A DNA stretch of 47,362 nt from a virus. The translations under genes and the position numbers were made by a program. Shown here piece by piece: positions 7,674 through 14,424 of this stretch. The stretch spans positions 1 through 47,362 of the IMG/VR virus record IMGVR_UViG_3300045999_002679; one strand, 5' to 3'. Positions within the stretch are counted from its first letter, which is position 1. Each line of letters starts with the position of its first letter. A model generated the notes under the pieces. The model was not told the origin of the DNA. It saw only the letters and a list, made by a program, of their open reading frames with translations, and did not search any database.

Positions 7674-7897
7674 TCATCTGGGGAGACGGACATTGGACGA
7701 CAGCACCGACAGCACGACGACTCTTGCGAGAAGTCGGTCGGATGCAACATCCACCAATGAACGTCAAAGAGGTGAAGTCTGCTTTAGTGCAACGGCATCG
7801 GGTGTTGACAGGCGAACAGATCACAATCCCACGACGATCAAAAGACTTCGTCCACCTTATGGCACGGGTCGGTATGTTCCACCTGTATGTTGCCTGA
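7538..7897 (+). CDS. Hypothetical protein overlapping the amidotransferase gene
   Basis: 119 aa. The only good start is ATG 7538, which has GGAGG at 7526-7530 with ideal 7 nt spacing inside the upstream gene. No other ATG or GTG occurs before 7741. The first 30 residues are polar and disordered. A domain with FVTVDVDGQEVRDRWLIIW and a basic helical C-terminus follow. If correct, 136 nt are read in two frames. The alternative is a -1 frameshift extension of the amidotransferase or a shorter product from 7741. Stop overlaps the WhiB start by 11 nt. Confidence 0.5.
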   Translation: MDNGYREQRTDRSGGKHPSHRGTETSKQWFVTVDVDGQEVRDRWLIIWGDGHWTTAPTARRLLREVGRMQHPPMNVKEVKSALVQRHRVLTGEQITIPRRSKDFVHLMARVGMFHLYVA

Positions 7898-8324
7898 CTT
7901 CAGGGACGCTTTATGTCAGTCCGAGAAAGTTCCCACTGAACTCTTCTTCGGAGCCGAACACGAATCGTCTTCCGAACGAGATCTTCGGATCAAAGTCGCA
8001 AAGTCAATATGCGACAAGTGTCCGATCAAAGAACCCTGTCTTGCGTGGGCTATCCACAACGACGAGCGTGGGGTGTGGGGAGGAACAACCGAACAGGAAC
8101 GGCTACGGTCTACCGATGCGATGCCGACCCGAGACGTTCCCTCTCCGATCACTGAATGGTTGAAGGTTGCCGAGCATGACGGCGTTGTCCTCCGCAAGAC
8201 CCGAGACAAACTAAACAGGCGTTGGGAAGTTGTCGTGGATGAAACACCACGATTCTCACATTCCCTTGAATCCGAAGGCTGGATTGCGTGGAACCGTTGG
8301 GTTGAAGCCCGAATGCGACCGTAG
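7887..8324 (+). CDS. WhiB-like iron-sulfur regulator
   Basis: 145 aa, ATG. Four cluster cysteines are present: C10, then C42, C45 and C51 (CDKCPIKEPC), followed by the GVWGG turn (about 62-66) and TTEQER. WhiB-like proteins bind a 4Fe-4S cluster and act with sigma factor region 4; they are confined to actinobacteria and their phages. A C-terminal extension of about 70 residues (MPTRDVP to the end) is unusual for the family and has no recognised motif. Phage copies can repress host WhiB genes. Confidence 0.88.
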   Translation: MLPDFRDALCQSEKVPTELFFGAEHESSSERDLRIKVAKSICDKCPIKEPCLAWAIHNDERGVWGGTTEQERLRSTDAMPTRDVPSPITEWLKVAEHDGVVLRKTRDKLNRRWEVVVDETPRFSHSLESEGWIAWNRWVEARMRP

Positions 8325-8339
8325 TACCATGCCAGATAC

Positions 8340-8432
8340 TTCGGTGACTTCTTCCCCCTCGGTCACCGAACTAGGAACACGGCTCTCCTCCGGTCTGTTG
8401 TTCCCGAGTGGGCGACGCTTCGTGCGTCGCCC
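8340..8432 (+). other. Three consecutive inverted repeats (terminator or structured RNA)
   Basis: The gap after the WhiB gene holds TTCGGTGAC / GTCACCGAA (8340-8348 with 8362-8370), GGAACA / TGTTCC (8374-8379 with 8399-8404, with a CGG/CCG inner pair) and a perfect 9 bp stem GGGCGACGC-TTCGT-GCGTCGCCC (8410-8432). No T-run follows the last stem. It may be a tandem terminator insulating the next promoter or a small structured RNA. Confidence 0.5.
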
Positions 8433-8438
8433 ATTCGC

Positions 8439-8450
8439 TATTATGGCGAC
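8439..8450 (+). promoter_or_regulatory. Leaderless promoter element before the ParB-like gene
   Basis: TATTAT (8439-8444), GGCGAC, then ATG 8451 with no ribosome site. Same arrangement as at 2058; it starts 6 nt after the last hairpin. Confidence 0.5.
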
Positions 8451-9086
8451 ATGATTGTGGAGGAAACGGCGGTGGATGCGATTGCTTGCCACCCCAAAAA
8501 CGCTCGCAAAGGCAACGTGGAACGGATCGTTGAATCAATCCGTGCGAACGGGTTCTACACCCCGTTGATCGTGCAAAGATCCACGAACTACATCCTCGCT
8601 GGCAACCATCGGTACAAGGCAGCCGTTGAGATCGGCATGACAACCGTCCCCGTCGTCTTCGTGGAATGCGACGACCGTCAAGCACGTCGGATCATGCTCG
8701 CAGACAACAAAACCTCGGATCGTGGAGGCTACGAGAAAGACGCTCTCGCAGACCTGCTCCAAGAAGTGATGGGTGACGGCGGTTTGATTGGCACGGCATG
8801 GGATGCGACCGAGGTGGACAAACTGTTGCAGGAAGTTCAGGCTGGTCCAGCCCCCACAGTTGACCAGTTTGACCTCTTGCCTTACGAACGTACGTTCTTC
8901 CTCGTCGCAGGACCGTTGACGAGCCACAATGCGATTGCAAGCACCCTCAACCAACTGCGCCTAGAACATCCCGAGGTGGAATTTGAACACGCCCAAGACA
9001 GTCCGAAAGACACGCCCGTTCTTCAGGGGATCGTCGGTGAAGGAGGAGAACAGCCATCTGGAGGAGAAGGCTTGGCTGAGGGCTGA
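8451..9086 (+). CDS. ParB/sulfiredoxin-like nuclease-domain protein
   Basis: 211 aa. Residues 1-95 are a ParB N-terminal domain: VDAIACHPKNARKG, IVESIRANGFYTPLIVQRS, ILAGNHRYKAAVEIGM (the GxHRxxA box) and RRIMLADNKTSDRGGYE. Phage proteins of this type are regulators or nickases, or act with modification enzymes. The C-terminal region (about 130-211) is acidic and Gly-rich and ends overlapping the next gene. It begins without a leader. Not a partition gene by context: no ParA is present. Confidence 0.8.
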   Translation: MIVEETAVDAIACHPKNARKGNVERIVESIRANGFYTPLIVQRSTNYILAGNHRYKAAVEIGMTTVPVVFVECDDRQARRIMLADNKTSDRGGYEKDALADLLQEVMGDGGLIGTAWDATEVDKLLQEVQAGPAPTVDQFDLLPYERTFFLVAGPLTSHNAIASTLNQLRLEHPEVEFEHAQDSPKDTPVLQGIVGEGGEQPSGGEGLAEG

Positions 9087-9639
9087 AACAGTCAGGCTGA
9101 TGCGAAAGCCTCAGATCACTGTCGTTGACGCTTACGCAGGATCTGGAGCGGTTTGGCATCGGGTGGAGGAGATGGTTCCCGAGGTGACCATCATGCGATT
9201 GGCGATTGAGAAGCGAAAGTCTGCAGCCGAGCCAGAAGCAATCGTAGGCGACAACATGAAAGTGCTTCCTACGCTGGACTTTTCCGACATTGACCTCATT
9301 GATCTGGATGCGTTTGGGTTCCCGACCGCACAGATCGCTGTTTGTGCGGAGAAGGCTCCGAACGTCCCAGTCGTGGTCACCGCTATCGCCAACCACTACG
9401 CCCCCACCCCGTACCCCGTATGCGATTCGGTTGGCTTCCCTCGGCGTTGGGTGGATCGCAAAGCCGACATTCCGCATCTGCTCTTCGCCAAACAACGATG
9501 GGTGTACTGGGAGCATTACCTCAACTCCCTCGGCTACCGACACGCCCAACGATTCCATTCGCCAGATTTCGGCTACACAAAACGCTACGAAGTCGTGTAT
9601 TCCGAGACCGCATGGGCTACACTCCACTCAACCAATTAG
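9037..9639 (+). CDS. Trm1-like class I SAM methyltransferase
   Basis: 200 aa from GTG 9037 (AGGGGA 9025-9030); starts further upstream would lie deep in the ParB-like gene. SAM motif I is VVDAYAGSGAVWHRV (about 29-43); the acidic loop is IEKR. The catalytic-site motif is DLIDLDAFGFP, close to the DLDPFG motif of Trm1-type tRNA m2,2G26 methyltransferases, but with Ala for Pro. The C-terminus contains WVYWEHYLNSLGY. Substrate could be nucleic acid or protein. It follows the ParB-like gene with 50 nt overlap, so the two are probably co-expressed. Confidence 0.6.
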   Translation: MKEENSHLEEKAWLRAETVRLMRKPQITVVDAYAGSGAVWHRVEEMVPEVTIMRLAIEKRKSAAEPEAIVGDNMKVLPTLDFSDIDLIDLDAFGFPTAQIAVCAEKAPNVPVVVTAIANHYAPTPYPVCDSVGFPRRWVDRKADIPHLLFAKQRWVYWEHYLNSLGYRHAQRFHSPDFGYTKRYEVVYSETAWATLHSTN

Positions 9640-9653
9640 GAAGAGGGGTTGAA

Positions 9654-9920
9654 ATGTTTGAGTACAAGGACGCTTCAAACGGTCCAAAGACAACCGAATG
9701 GCTATGCCCGTTCTGTGAAACCGACCAGTCGTCCCGATGCGATGACACCTGCCCAAGTCGCATCCCCGAGTTCAGGCAACTGATCAACAACGTCCGAGAA
9801 CTCCTCCTCGCCACCGAGTACCTGTACAAGCAGACGGCACACGAATTAGAAATGGAAAACCGACTGCAACTGGAAGACGCAATCAACGGGGTGATCCAAA
9901 GCGTTCGGGGAATCAAATGA
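9654..9920 (+). CDS. Small zinc-finger/coiled-coil protein
   Basis: 88 aa, ATG with AGAGGGG. Residues 19-34 hold CPFC and CDDTC, a likely zinc site; the rest is a long amphipathic helix (about 40-85) likely to dimerise. A TACACT -10-like hexamer lies about 40 bp upstream. Unknown function; overlaps the next gene by 4 nt. Confidence 0.55.
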   Translation: MFEYKDASNGPKTTEWLCPFCETDQSSRCDDTCPSRIPEFRQLINNVRELLLATEYLYKQTAHELEMENRLQLEDAINGVIQSVRGIK

Positions 9921-10123
9921 CCCGAGACGAATGGTTGCGTTACGGCTATGAGCAGGGCTTTTGTGGCGCAGAGATCTGTGCGACACACGACGGACTACCG
10001 ACGTCCGCCACAGAAGACGAAACCGACGAAGACCTCTGCATCTGGGTCGTGCGAATGTTCGCAGACGAAACAGAACGAGGCGAAGTAGAAGAAAACCACA
10101 GCCCATCAGTTTGGAGGAAATGA
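9917..10123 (+). CDS. Small acidic actinophage protein
   Basis: 68 aa; starts on an ATGA overlap. The sequence has GYEQGFCGAEICATHDGLPTS followed by an acidic stretch and LCIWVVRMF, a pattern seen in small proteins of many actinophages, of unknown role. Three Cys and one His could bind metal. Its stop overlaps the next start. Confidence 0.6.
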   Translation: MTRDEWLRYGYEQGFCGAEICATHDGLPTSATEDETDEDLCIWVVRMFADETERGEVEENHSPSVWRK

Positions 10124-10590
10124 TGGAAGAACCGTATGCGATTGAAAAAGCCGACACCTCTTGGATGGATCAGGCTTCCTGTCGGGGTTTAGACCCCAAC
10201 CTGTTTTTCCCTGAACGAGGCGAAGTCGTCAGCCAGCGACAAGCCCTGTCCATCTGCAACGGCACCCAAGTCAAAGTCCTATCAGGACGAAAGAAAGGCA
10301 TCGTCGTAGGGGAGGAGGCTTGCCCCGTCAAAGAACAATGCTTGCAGTACGCTCTATCCCTACCAGCACACCAAGACACCTGCGGTGTATGGGGAGGGGT
10401 CAGCCACAAAACACGAATGCTTATGCGACGCCAGAAACCCGTCGTCTTGGATTTCGTGCCGTGCGGAACCGTCCGAGCATACCGACGTCATCTCCGAGCC
10501 AAAGAAACGCCATGCGATCGTTGCCGAGAGGCGAACACCGCAGACAAGAACATCAGAAACATGAGGAAACGACTTGAAAATCAGACGTAA
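10123..10590 (+). CDS. WhiB-like regulator with KOW-like insert and C-terminal Cys domain
   Basis: 155 aa. I chose ATG 10123 (GGAGG 10113-10117, 5 nt spacing) over the adjacent ATG 10120. The WhiB cysteines are C20, C45, C67 and C73 with GVWGG after them. In normal WhiB proteins the second and third Cys are CxxC; here 21 residues separate them. The insert includes TQVKVLSGRKKGIVVGEE, which looks like a KOW motif. The C-terminus adds CGTVRAYRRHLRAKETPCDRC, a Cys-rich domain common in actinophage proteins. A redox- or RNA/ribosome-linked function is possible but inferred. Confidence 0.75.
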   Translation: MEEPYAIEKADTSWMDQASCRGLDPNLFFPERGEVVSQRQALSICNGTQVKVLSGRKKGIVVGEEACPVKEQCLQYALSLPAHQDTCGVWGGVSHKTRMLMRRQKPVVLDFVPCGTVRAYRRHLRAKETPCDRCREANTADKNIRNMRKRLENQT

Positions 10591-10762
10591 GCACGTCCTT
10601 GTCGGGAACGACCCGATCTCGGGCAACATGATTGTGATCTCAACACACCTTTTCCGATGGTCGGCAAAGTGGGCGTTGCACCATGCGATGCACTCTTCCG
10701 ACCGTTGGAGCGAGGTCAGTCGTCGGATGAAACTGTCCATCGTCACCGTGGAGCGAGGATGA
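10574..10762 (+). CDS. Small basic hypothetical protein
   Basis: 62 aa, ATG overlapping the WhiB gene by 17 nt and the next gene by 4 nt. Rich in Arg, His and Trp; the middle (FRWSAKWALHHAMHSSDRW) is helical. No known family. Tight overlaps on both sides argue that it is translated. Confidence 0.5.
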   Translation: MKIRRKHVLVGNDPISGNMIVISTHLFRWSAKWALHHAMHSSDRWSEVSRRMKLSIVTVERG

Positions 10763-11541
10763 CCACCCACAAAACCCTGTTACGCCAGAACGCCGAACTA
10801 CGAAAGATCGGCGTATTCAACTGGTCAATCCCAGCCCACGTCGTCACGCTGACAAACGGGGAAAGGTTCAACACCTGCCCGAACGCTGGAGCGTGCGGAC
10901 GAGTCTGCTATGCGAAGTTCGGCACCTACCAGTTCCCGACCGTCAAACAGTCTCACCTCGCCAATCTGGAGTTCTTGCTCAACGAACCCGACACATGGCA
11001 GATGCGAATGACTGTGGAACTGCACGCCAAAAAGTTCCGTCCATCAGGAAAACCCCACGACCTCGCCCACAGCGAATACGACACATGGCTCTCAGGCTGG
11101 ATCCATGCAGGCGGAAAAGCGGTACGGATCCACGACGCAGGCGACTTCTTCTCATGGGACTACCTAATGCGATGGGCTGATATCGCCATAGAACACGAAG
11201 ACGTCCTGTTCTACGCCTACACCAAAGAAGTGGGCATGGTGCAGGACTTTTGGGCAACCGAAAAAGCCTTGGACGCCCTCAACCTGCGATTCATCTTCTC
11301 TTTCGGTGGCAAACAAGACCACCTCATTGACCGTGACAGCCATCGGCACGCCGACGTGTTCCCCGATGCGATTGCACTCCAAGAGGCTGGCTACTGGGAT
11401 CAGGCAGATTCCGACCTGATCGCCATCACCGCCCCCACAACCCGAATCGGAATCGTCCAAAACAACCTCCCCGTCGCCAAAAAGCGGTTCGCAGGCAACA
11501 CCATGAGCGGACTGAATCAGGGTCGTACGCAGGGAATATAA
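10759..11541 (+). CDS. gp88-like protein with Cys cluster
   Basis: 260 aa from the ATGA overlap at 10759. It contains FNTCPNAGACGRVCYAKFGTY with C40, C46 and C50, a CxxxxxCxxxC arrangement, then repeated charged and aromatic segments (AVRIHDAGDFFSWDYL, VLFYAYTKEV, FIFSFGGKQD). This matches the gene product 88 family of mycobacteriophages as I know it. The Cys triplet plus a beta-alpha layout recalls radical-SAM barrels, but that link is a guess. Function unknown. Confidence 0.65.
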   Translation: MTTHKTLLRQNAELRKIGVFNWSIPAHVVTLTNGERFNTCPNAGACGRVCYAKFGTYQFPTVKQSHLANLEFLLNEPDTWQMRMTVELHAKKFRPSGKPHDLAHSEYDTWLSGWIHAGGKAVRIHDAGDFFSWDYLMRWADIAIEHEDVLFYAYTKEVGMVQDFWATEKALDALNLRFIFSFGGKQDHLIDRDSHRHADVFPDAIALQEAGYWDQADSDLIAITAPTTRIGIVQNNLPVAKKRFAGNTMSGLNQGRTQGI

Positions 11542-11562
11542 GCGCAAACGCTCAGGAGAGCC

Positions 11563-12057
11563 ATGTTCCGTGAACCCTTTTCCGAACCGAACCCCGACAC
11601 GATCAAAATGCGATTGATTCACAGCGTCAACAACCTTGACGGGTGCGCCAACAAAGACGAAGTGCGTGATGCAATTCTTCGGATCCAAATACTGGAGACA
11701 GAAAACGACGCCCTCCGCAAAACCGCAGAACTACCCAAAGAAATGGCACAAACCGCCAACGACAGCGGATCCGCTTACGCCGACATTCGCTCCTATCTGG
11801 ACGATCTCACCAACCGCCAAAGACTTCGTGAAGCATGGCTGGAACGCCACCCAGATCACGACTCAAATTCTGGCGAATACATGGGTGATTCGTGGCAACA
11901 CACGCTCAACCCCACAGGCTGGAAGCCTTCGGGAAGATCAACCTTTGACCCGAACGACCCTGAACCGCAAGTCAGCGACATTTTGACCTCGCAACGATTC
12001 GCCAATCTGATGAGAGTCGCAGTGTCAGCCTACGAAAAAGCGGTGCGAGGTGGCTGA
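11563..12057 (+). CDS. Hypothetical coiled-coil protein
   Basis: 164 aa, ATG with AGGAGA. Residues 28-65 form a coiled coil (DEVRDAILRIQILETENDALRK). The C-terminal half is rich in Asp, Asn and Pro. No family recognised. Overlaps the next gene by 8 nt. Confidence 0.55.
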   Translation: MFREPFSEPNPDTIKMRLIHSVNNLDGCANKDEVRDAILRIQILETENDALRKTAELPKEMAQTANDSGSAYADIRSYLDDLTNRQRLREAWLERHPDHDSNSGEYMGDSWQHTLNPTGWKPSGRSTFDPNDPEPQVSDILTSQRFANLMRVAVSAYEKAVRGG

Positions 12058-12244
12058 CGACGTCGTGACCCGACTACGGTTTGAATACGCATCGTGTGAA
12101 TGTTCAGGCATAAGGCATGATTGCGACCGTTGCGAAACAGACAAACAAGCCGCCGATGAGATTGAACGACTGCAAACTGCCCTCAACGAGGCTCATCGTC
12201 AGTTAGACCAATGGCAGGTCATGGCGGTGCGTGCTACTTCCTGA
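12050..12244 (+). CDS. Small zinc-site plus coiled-coil protein
   Basis: 64 aa from GTG. A CECSGIRHDCDRC stretch (about 16-28) is a likely zinc site. A helix (AADEIERLQTALNEAHRQLDQW) follows, a layout repeated in many small phage proteins. It is the last rightward gene before the leftward modification pair; the two overlap tail to tail by 11 nt. Confidence 0.6.
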   Translation: MADDVVTRLRFEYASCECSGIRHDCDRCETDKQAADEIERLQTALNEAHRQLDQWQVMAVRATS

Positions 12245-12887
12245 AGAGTCGGCACTCAAAGTTGAAAAACTTCCACACCAGCGCATTGTCCTCAAACCCA
12301 GCCTGATACGCCATGCGACAGTTCTCGTCGCTGGTGTTGCAGTGCATGAGGCTCCGCAAATCCTCTTCCTTGGCAAGGATCTCGTTCGCTGAGAACGCTT
12401 TCCGCTTGAAGTCGTAGTGTGCGAACGTCATCAGATCCTGATCCGTACCCGACTCACACACCACCTTTTCTGCCCACACGAACGCCCCACCAACCTGCAA
12501 CGACTGGTAGATGCGATTCAACAGGTGCTGGCGGTTCACTTTGGGGATGAACTGCATCGTGAAAATGGACGTGATGAAACAAAACGGGTCGTATGTCTTG
12601 AAGTCAAACGAGCGCACGTCCTCGTTGAGGAAGTGAATCCGTCGCTCATGCGATTGTGGGAGCAGATTCGTGGACGGATCCAAACCGACCTTCACCCCCT
12701 TGTGAGGCATCGCCAAGAGCATTTCCCCTGTTGAACACCCTATGTCAAGGATCGGGGCTTCCCGATTGCTGAAGAACTGGGAGAGCGATACGACCGCTTC
12801 AAACAGCAGATCGTAATTTGGGATGGAATTTCGGATGTGCCGATCAAAGTTTTGGATCGTGTCAAACGAAAACTCACCAGAAGTCAT
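12234..12887 (-). CDS. CmoA-like carboxy-S-adenosylmethionine synthase
   Basis: 217 aa, leftward. It aligns by eye along its whole length with E. coli CmoA: FDRHIRNSIPNYDLL near the start, SAM motif I LDIGCSTG (47-54), FTMQFIP, NRIYQSLQVGGAFVWAEK, HYDFKR (157-162), and a C-terminal GFEDNALVWKFFNFECRLF. CmoA converts SAM and prephenate to carboxy-SAM (Cx-SAM). R162 in HYDFKR falls where the Cx-SAM carboxylate-binding Arg of CmoA lies. No CmoB tRNA enzyme is present. It overlaps the stop of the C5 methyltransferase gene by 14 nt, so the two are translated together. I infer that Cx-SAM feeds the DNA methyltransferase. It could instead be a plain SAM methyltransferase. Confidence 0.85.
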   Translation of the reverse strand: MTSGEFSFDTIQNFDRHIRNSIPNYDLLFEAVVSLSQFFSNREAPILDIGCSTGEMLLAMPHKGVKVGLDPSTNLLPQSHERRIHFLNEDVRSFDFKTYDPFCFITSIFTMQFIPKVNRQHLLNRIYQSLQVGGAFVWAEKVVCESGTDQDLMTFAHYDFKRKAFSANEILAKEEDLRSLMHCNTSDENCRMAYQAGFEDNALVWKFFNFECRLFRK

Positions 12888-13845
12888 GTAAACGCCTCCC
12901 TATTGCTTCAACCACGGGGATCGTGATCGTGCGACCGCACCTTTCGTAGCGTTCGGAGTCCGAAACCCGTCGTCCGTCCGCATAAAACTCTGTCCACCCG
13001 TCAGGGAAACCTTGCAACCGTTCGCATTCCAACGGCGTCAACTTCCTGATGCGAATCGTCCCATCCGTGGACTTGACCGCCCCACGACCCTGATTGTTTT
13101 GAATCCCTTTCCAATAATGTCCGTCCAAGGTGGGGAACACGTCCACGTCCCGAGGTTGACGACCAGTCACGAACGGCACGTTGTGACCTCCCAACCCCAT
13201 GTTCGCTGTCAGAGTGGGAACTCCAGTTGATCGGTATGGACGGAAGTAGCCTCTCCGCCACTGGGCGACTTCAATTTCTTGTTCTTCGTCCGCTCCAACA
13301 TTTTCTCGGTTTGCTCCTCCGAGAGGAAATACTTTGGGTCGGGGGTGTCCTCTAAGATTTCCGACAAGGAAGATCCTTTCTCGGTGCTGTGGGACTCCGA
13401 AATGTTGGCTGTCAAGTAATTCCCATTGTGCGTCATACCCCATCGCATCCAAGACACCGAGGATAATTTGGAATGTCCGTCCTGAATCATGGTTGAGTAG
13501 TCCTGCGACGTTCTCAAATAGGATGTACGGAATTCCTTTATCCCGAGCAAGCCGAAACATCTCAAAAGCGAGAGTGCCTCGGGTGTCGTCCAACGAAAAT
13601 CCTGATCGCTTTCCAGCAACGCTAAAAGTGGCGCAAGGAAATCCTCCGCAAAGGAGATCTGCGTCTGGGAGATCTCGGGGTTGAACAGTTGCAATGTCTC
13701 TTCCATCAGGCTCCTCACCAAAGTTTCGTGCATAGATACTGCGAGGCTTTTCCAGCCATTCGTTCGCCCAAACACATTCGTGACCCGTGTTTTCTAGCCC
13801 GAGCCGAAATGCTCCGATTCCAGCGAATAACTCAATGAACCGCAT
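12874..13845 (-). CDS. Cytosine-C5 DNA methyltransferase with altered motif X, predicted carboxymethyltransferase
   Basis: 323 aa from the ATG at 13845 (two GGAGG sites upstream); an in-frame start at 13884 adds a poor extension. Motifs in order: I FIELFAGIGAFRLGLE (3-18), IV GGFPCATFS with catalytic C71, VI FENVAG (110-115), VIII QHRERIFLVG, IX RKLTPLECERLQGFPDGW. Motif X reads CGRTITIPVVEAIG: the normally invariant Asn of the GN(S/A)(V/I) segment is Arg (about R305). In M.MpeI, changing this Asn to Lys lets the enzyme use Cx-SAM. With the CmoA-like neighbour, this predicts transfer of a carboxymethyl group to cytosine. No endonuclease is adjacent, so it is not an obvious restriction pair. 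The target site lies in the region between motifs VIII and IX and cannot be read off. Confidence 0.92.
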   Translation of the reverse strand: MRFIELFAGIGAFRLGLENTGHECVWANEWLEKPRSIYARNFGEEPDGRDIATVQPRDLPDADLLCGGFPCATFSVAGKRSGFSLDDTRGTLAFEMFRLARDKGIPYILFENVAGLLNHDSGRTFQIILGVLDAMGYDAQWELLDSQHFGVPQHRERIFLVGNLRGHPRPKVFPLGGANRENVGADEEQEIEVAQWRRGYFRPYRSTGVPTLTANMGLGGHNVPFVTGRQPRDVDVFPTLDGHYWKGIQNNQGRGAVKSTDGTIRIRKLTPLECERLQGFPDGWTEFYADGRRVSDSERYERCGRTITIPVVEAIGRRLHDFW

Positions 13846-13868
13846 GATCCTCCACCTCCAAGCCCCCG

Positions 13869-13897
13869 ACTCTACCGCCATCAACCGGCTGGGTCAA
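13869..13897 (-). promoter_or_regulatory. Promoter of the leftward modification pair
   Basis: On the minus strand: TTGACC (13892-13897), 17 bp spacer, TAGAGT (13869-13874), placing the start about 17 nt before the double GGAGG and ATG 13845. Good match to a sigma70 promoter; dedicated to the two-gene cassette. Confidence 0.6.
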
Positions 13898-13992
13898 ACA
13901 CCCTCGCAATGATCCGATAACGGTGTAGCGAAAAACCTCGCAACACCCACAAACCTTGGTAACGTCAACCCAAACCAAACGGAGGAAAAACA

Positions 13993-14424
13993 ATGTTGAA
14001 GAAAATCGCTCTCGTCGCAATCTTTTCTATGATCCTCGGGATCTCATTCTGGGGATGCTCACCCAGCGAAACACCCCAAATCAGCCGTGTCACAGAAGCC
14101 CCTGTCACCGAGGCACCCACGACAGCCCCCAACACCACGCAACCCTCACAGCCCTACGAGGCGACCCGTCTGGACGAAATTATGATGGTGGAAACCATCC
14201 AAGAATCCACGGGACTGGTGGAAGGCTGGGACTTCCAAGCAGACACAGTCATTGACACCGCCTATCTGATCTGTGGCAACCTGCGTCAGGGAACATCCCC
14301 CGAAGAGATCATGGGCATGGTCAACCAGTCAGCATCCAACGAACTGACACGCCTGTTCCTCACCGCAGTCACAGCAGGAGCCATCACCTACATCTGCCCC
14401 GACATGGCATACCTGTTGGACTAA
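13993..14424 (+). CDS. Secreted/lipoprotein with DUF732-like domain
   Basis: 143 aa, ATG with GGAGG. Residues 1-22 are a signal sequence (KK, then ALVAIFSMILGISFWGC) with a plausible lipobox cysteine at 22, though FWGC is a weak match. A Thr/Pro/Glu linker follows (about 30-55). The C-terminal domain has AYLICGNLRQGTSPEEIMGMV and TAGAITYICP, the two conserved Cys of the mycobacterial DUF732 family. Phage-borne exported proteins like this often alter the host surface, for example to exclude other phages; that role is a guess. Confidence 0.65.
   Translation: MLKKIALVAIFSMILGISFWGCSPSETPQISRVTEAPVTEAPTTAPNTTQPSQPYEATRLDEIMMVETIQESTGLVEGWDFQADTVIDTAYLICGNLRQGTSPEEIMGMVNQSASNELTRLFLTAVTAGAITYICPDMAYLLD

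Noticed and set aside
8451-9086. Plasmid-type partition system
   Set aside because: Only a ParB N-terminal domain is present; no ParA and no centromere-like repeat array is seen, so it is not evidence of plasmid maintenance.
10257-10326. Intein or intron in the second WhiB gene
   Set aside because: The insert is about 20 residues, in frame, with no splice-site residues; it reads as a KOW-like loop.
12874-13845. Restriction-modification system
   Set aside because: No endonuclease gene is adjacent; the neighbour is a CmoA-like enzyme, which fits self-modification of phage DNA.
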